64,000 bases of DNA from assembly GCF_963678635.1 (NCBI RefSeq), contig NC_087067.1, positions 35,601,966 to 35,665,965 on the forward strand. The letters are read 5' to 3'. The notes beneath the pieces were generated by a model, which saw nothing but the letters and a program-made list of their open reading frames with translations, made no database searches and was not told the origin of the DNA. Shown piece after piece: positions 63,726 to 64,000 of the stretch. Numbering within the stretch: position 1 is the first letter of the stretch; each line of letters begins with the position of its first letter. Position numbers and translations under genes: made by a program. The stretch comes from Symsagittifera roscoffensis (lineage: Eukaryota; Xenacoelomorpha; Acoela; Convolutidae).

Positions 63726-64000
63726 TTAAGAAATGGTTTCTTGATCGAATATTTTTTGTTGTTTGGGGCAATTTTCAAGTGTGGTCGAGTTATTTATTGG
63801 TTTTTTGACAAGTGGGTTGAGTTTTGTGAAAAATTGTTTGGGGGCGAATTTTATGGTGTTCGGGAGGTCTTCTTTTACTTTACTTTTGTTTGTCAAGTGA
63901 TTTGGGGTATTTTTGAGATTTTTATACTTTAGGCTAATTTAATATGGTCGTTCTTTTACTTTAGGCTAATTTAACATTTTTGTTTGGGGGGTATCTGAGG

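Larger units (their letters stand above)
50649..64000 (-). mobile_element. Second copy of the giant element, decayed (copy B)
   Basis: From the LTR at 50649-51058 the minus strand reads back through the 3' region, the 599-aa gene, env, the AUG-less frame, the 62- and 76-aa ORFs, the inter-cistronic gap and pol as far as the protease-RT border (63143). There it jumps to a second copy of the small-ORF region. The large genes carry several stops and indels. It lies inverted relative to copy A. The element runs off the window. Confidence 0.88.
63144..64000 (-). repeat. Duplicated segment, right copy (runs off window)
   Basis: Begins at an abrupt junction in which pol (just upstream of RT) meets the AUG-less frame with 3 bp of shared sequence (TGT at 63144-63146). 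The span from the pol breakpoint to the frame breakpoint equals about 5.1 kb of the element, so a tandem duplication of that segment is the simplest reading. Confidence 0.85.

Overview
The window looks like AT-rich nuclear DNA from an animal, probably an invertebrate. It has intron-sized non-coding stretches, split exons bounded by TTTCAG and GTAAGT-type splice sites, PAN/apple-domain exons, a tRNA with pol III boxes, tRNA-derived SINE heads, TA-flanked inverted-repeat elements and LTR retroelements. No prokaryotic operon or CRISPR array is visible. The species cannot be fixed from the sequence alone.

Layout. Positions 1-8.6 kb are mostly non-coding, with two long foldback elements (2171-2893, nested inside an older inverted repeat; and about 3377-4170) and a broken PAN-domain exon near 5.6-5.8 kb. 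Positions 8.6-20.0 kb are a tandem array of about eight copies of a 1.3-1.6 kb unit. Positions 20324-20974 hold a TA-flanked element made of GAGCGGTTT foldback arrays around a tRNA-Arg(TCG) gene. Positions 21-28.4 kb hold a well-bounded PAN-domain exon (22989-23194), weaker exon candidates and two tRNA-derived SINE copies.

The main content is a very large retrovirus-like Ty3/gypsy element at 28432-47282 (about 18.85 kb, 408-bp LTRs with two visible differences). On the plus strand it carries, in order: a small basic ORF, a basic 155-aa ORF, one uninterrupted 2740-aa Gag-Pol (gag, zinc knuckle, protease, RT, RNase H, DD35E integrase, GPY/F), two small membrane-protein ORFs joined by an ATGA overlap, a 378-codon open frame with no methionine codon, an 872-aa envelope-like glycoprotein, and a 599-aa protein of unknown family joined to env by a second ATGA overlap. 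The large ORFs are all open, so the copy could be young. The arrangement suggests gag-pol from the LTR transcript and a downstream env module from spliced or internally started RNA, read by overlap coupling or frameshifting.

Positions 47284-47771 are a diverged gag fragment fused directly to the 3' LTR and ending in a 200-N gap. Positions 47972-50648 hold small foldback elements. From 50649 to the window end a second, decayed copy of the same family lies on the minus strand. Its big ORFs are broken by stops and frameshifts, but its small membrane ORFs are intact. A segment of this copy (58051-58907) recurs at 63144-64000, which implies a 5093-bp tandem duplication that runs out of the window.
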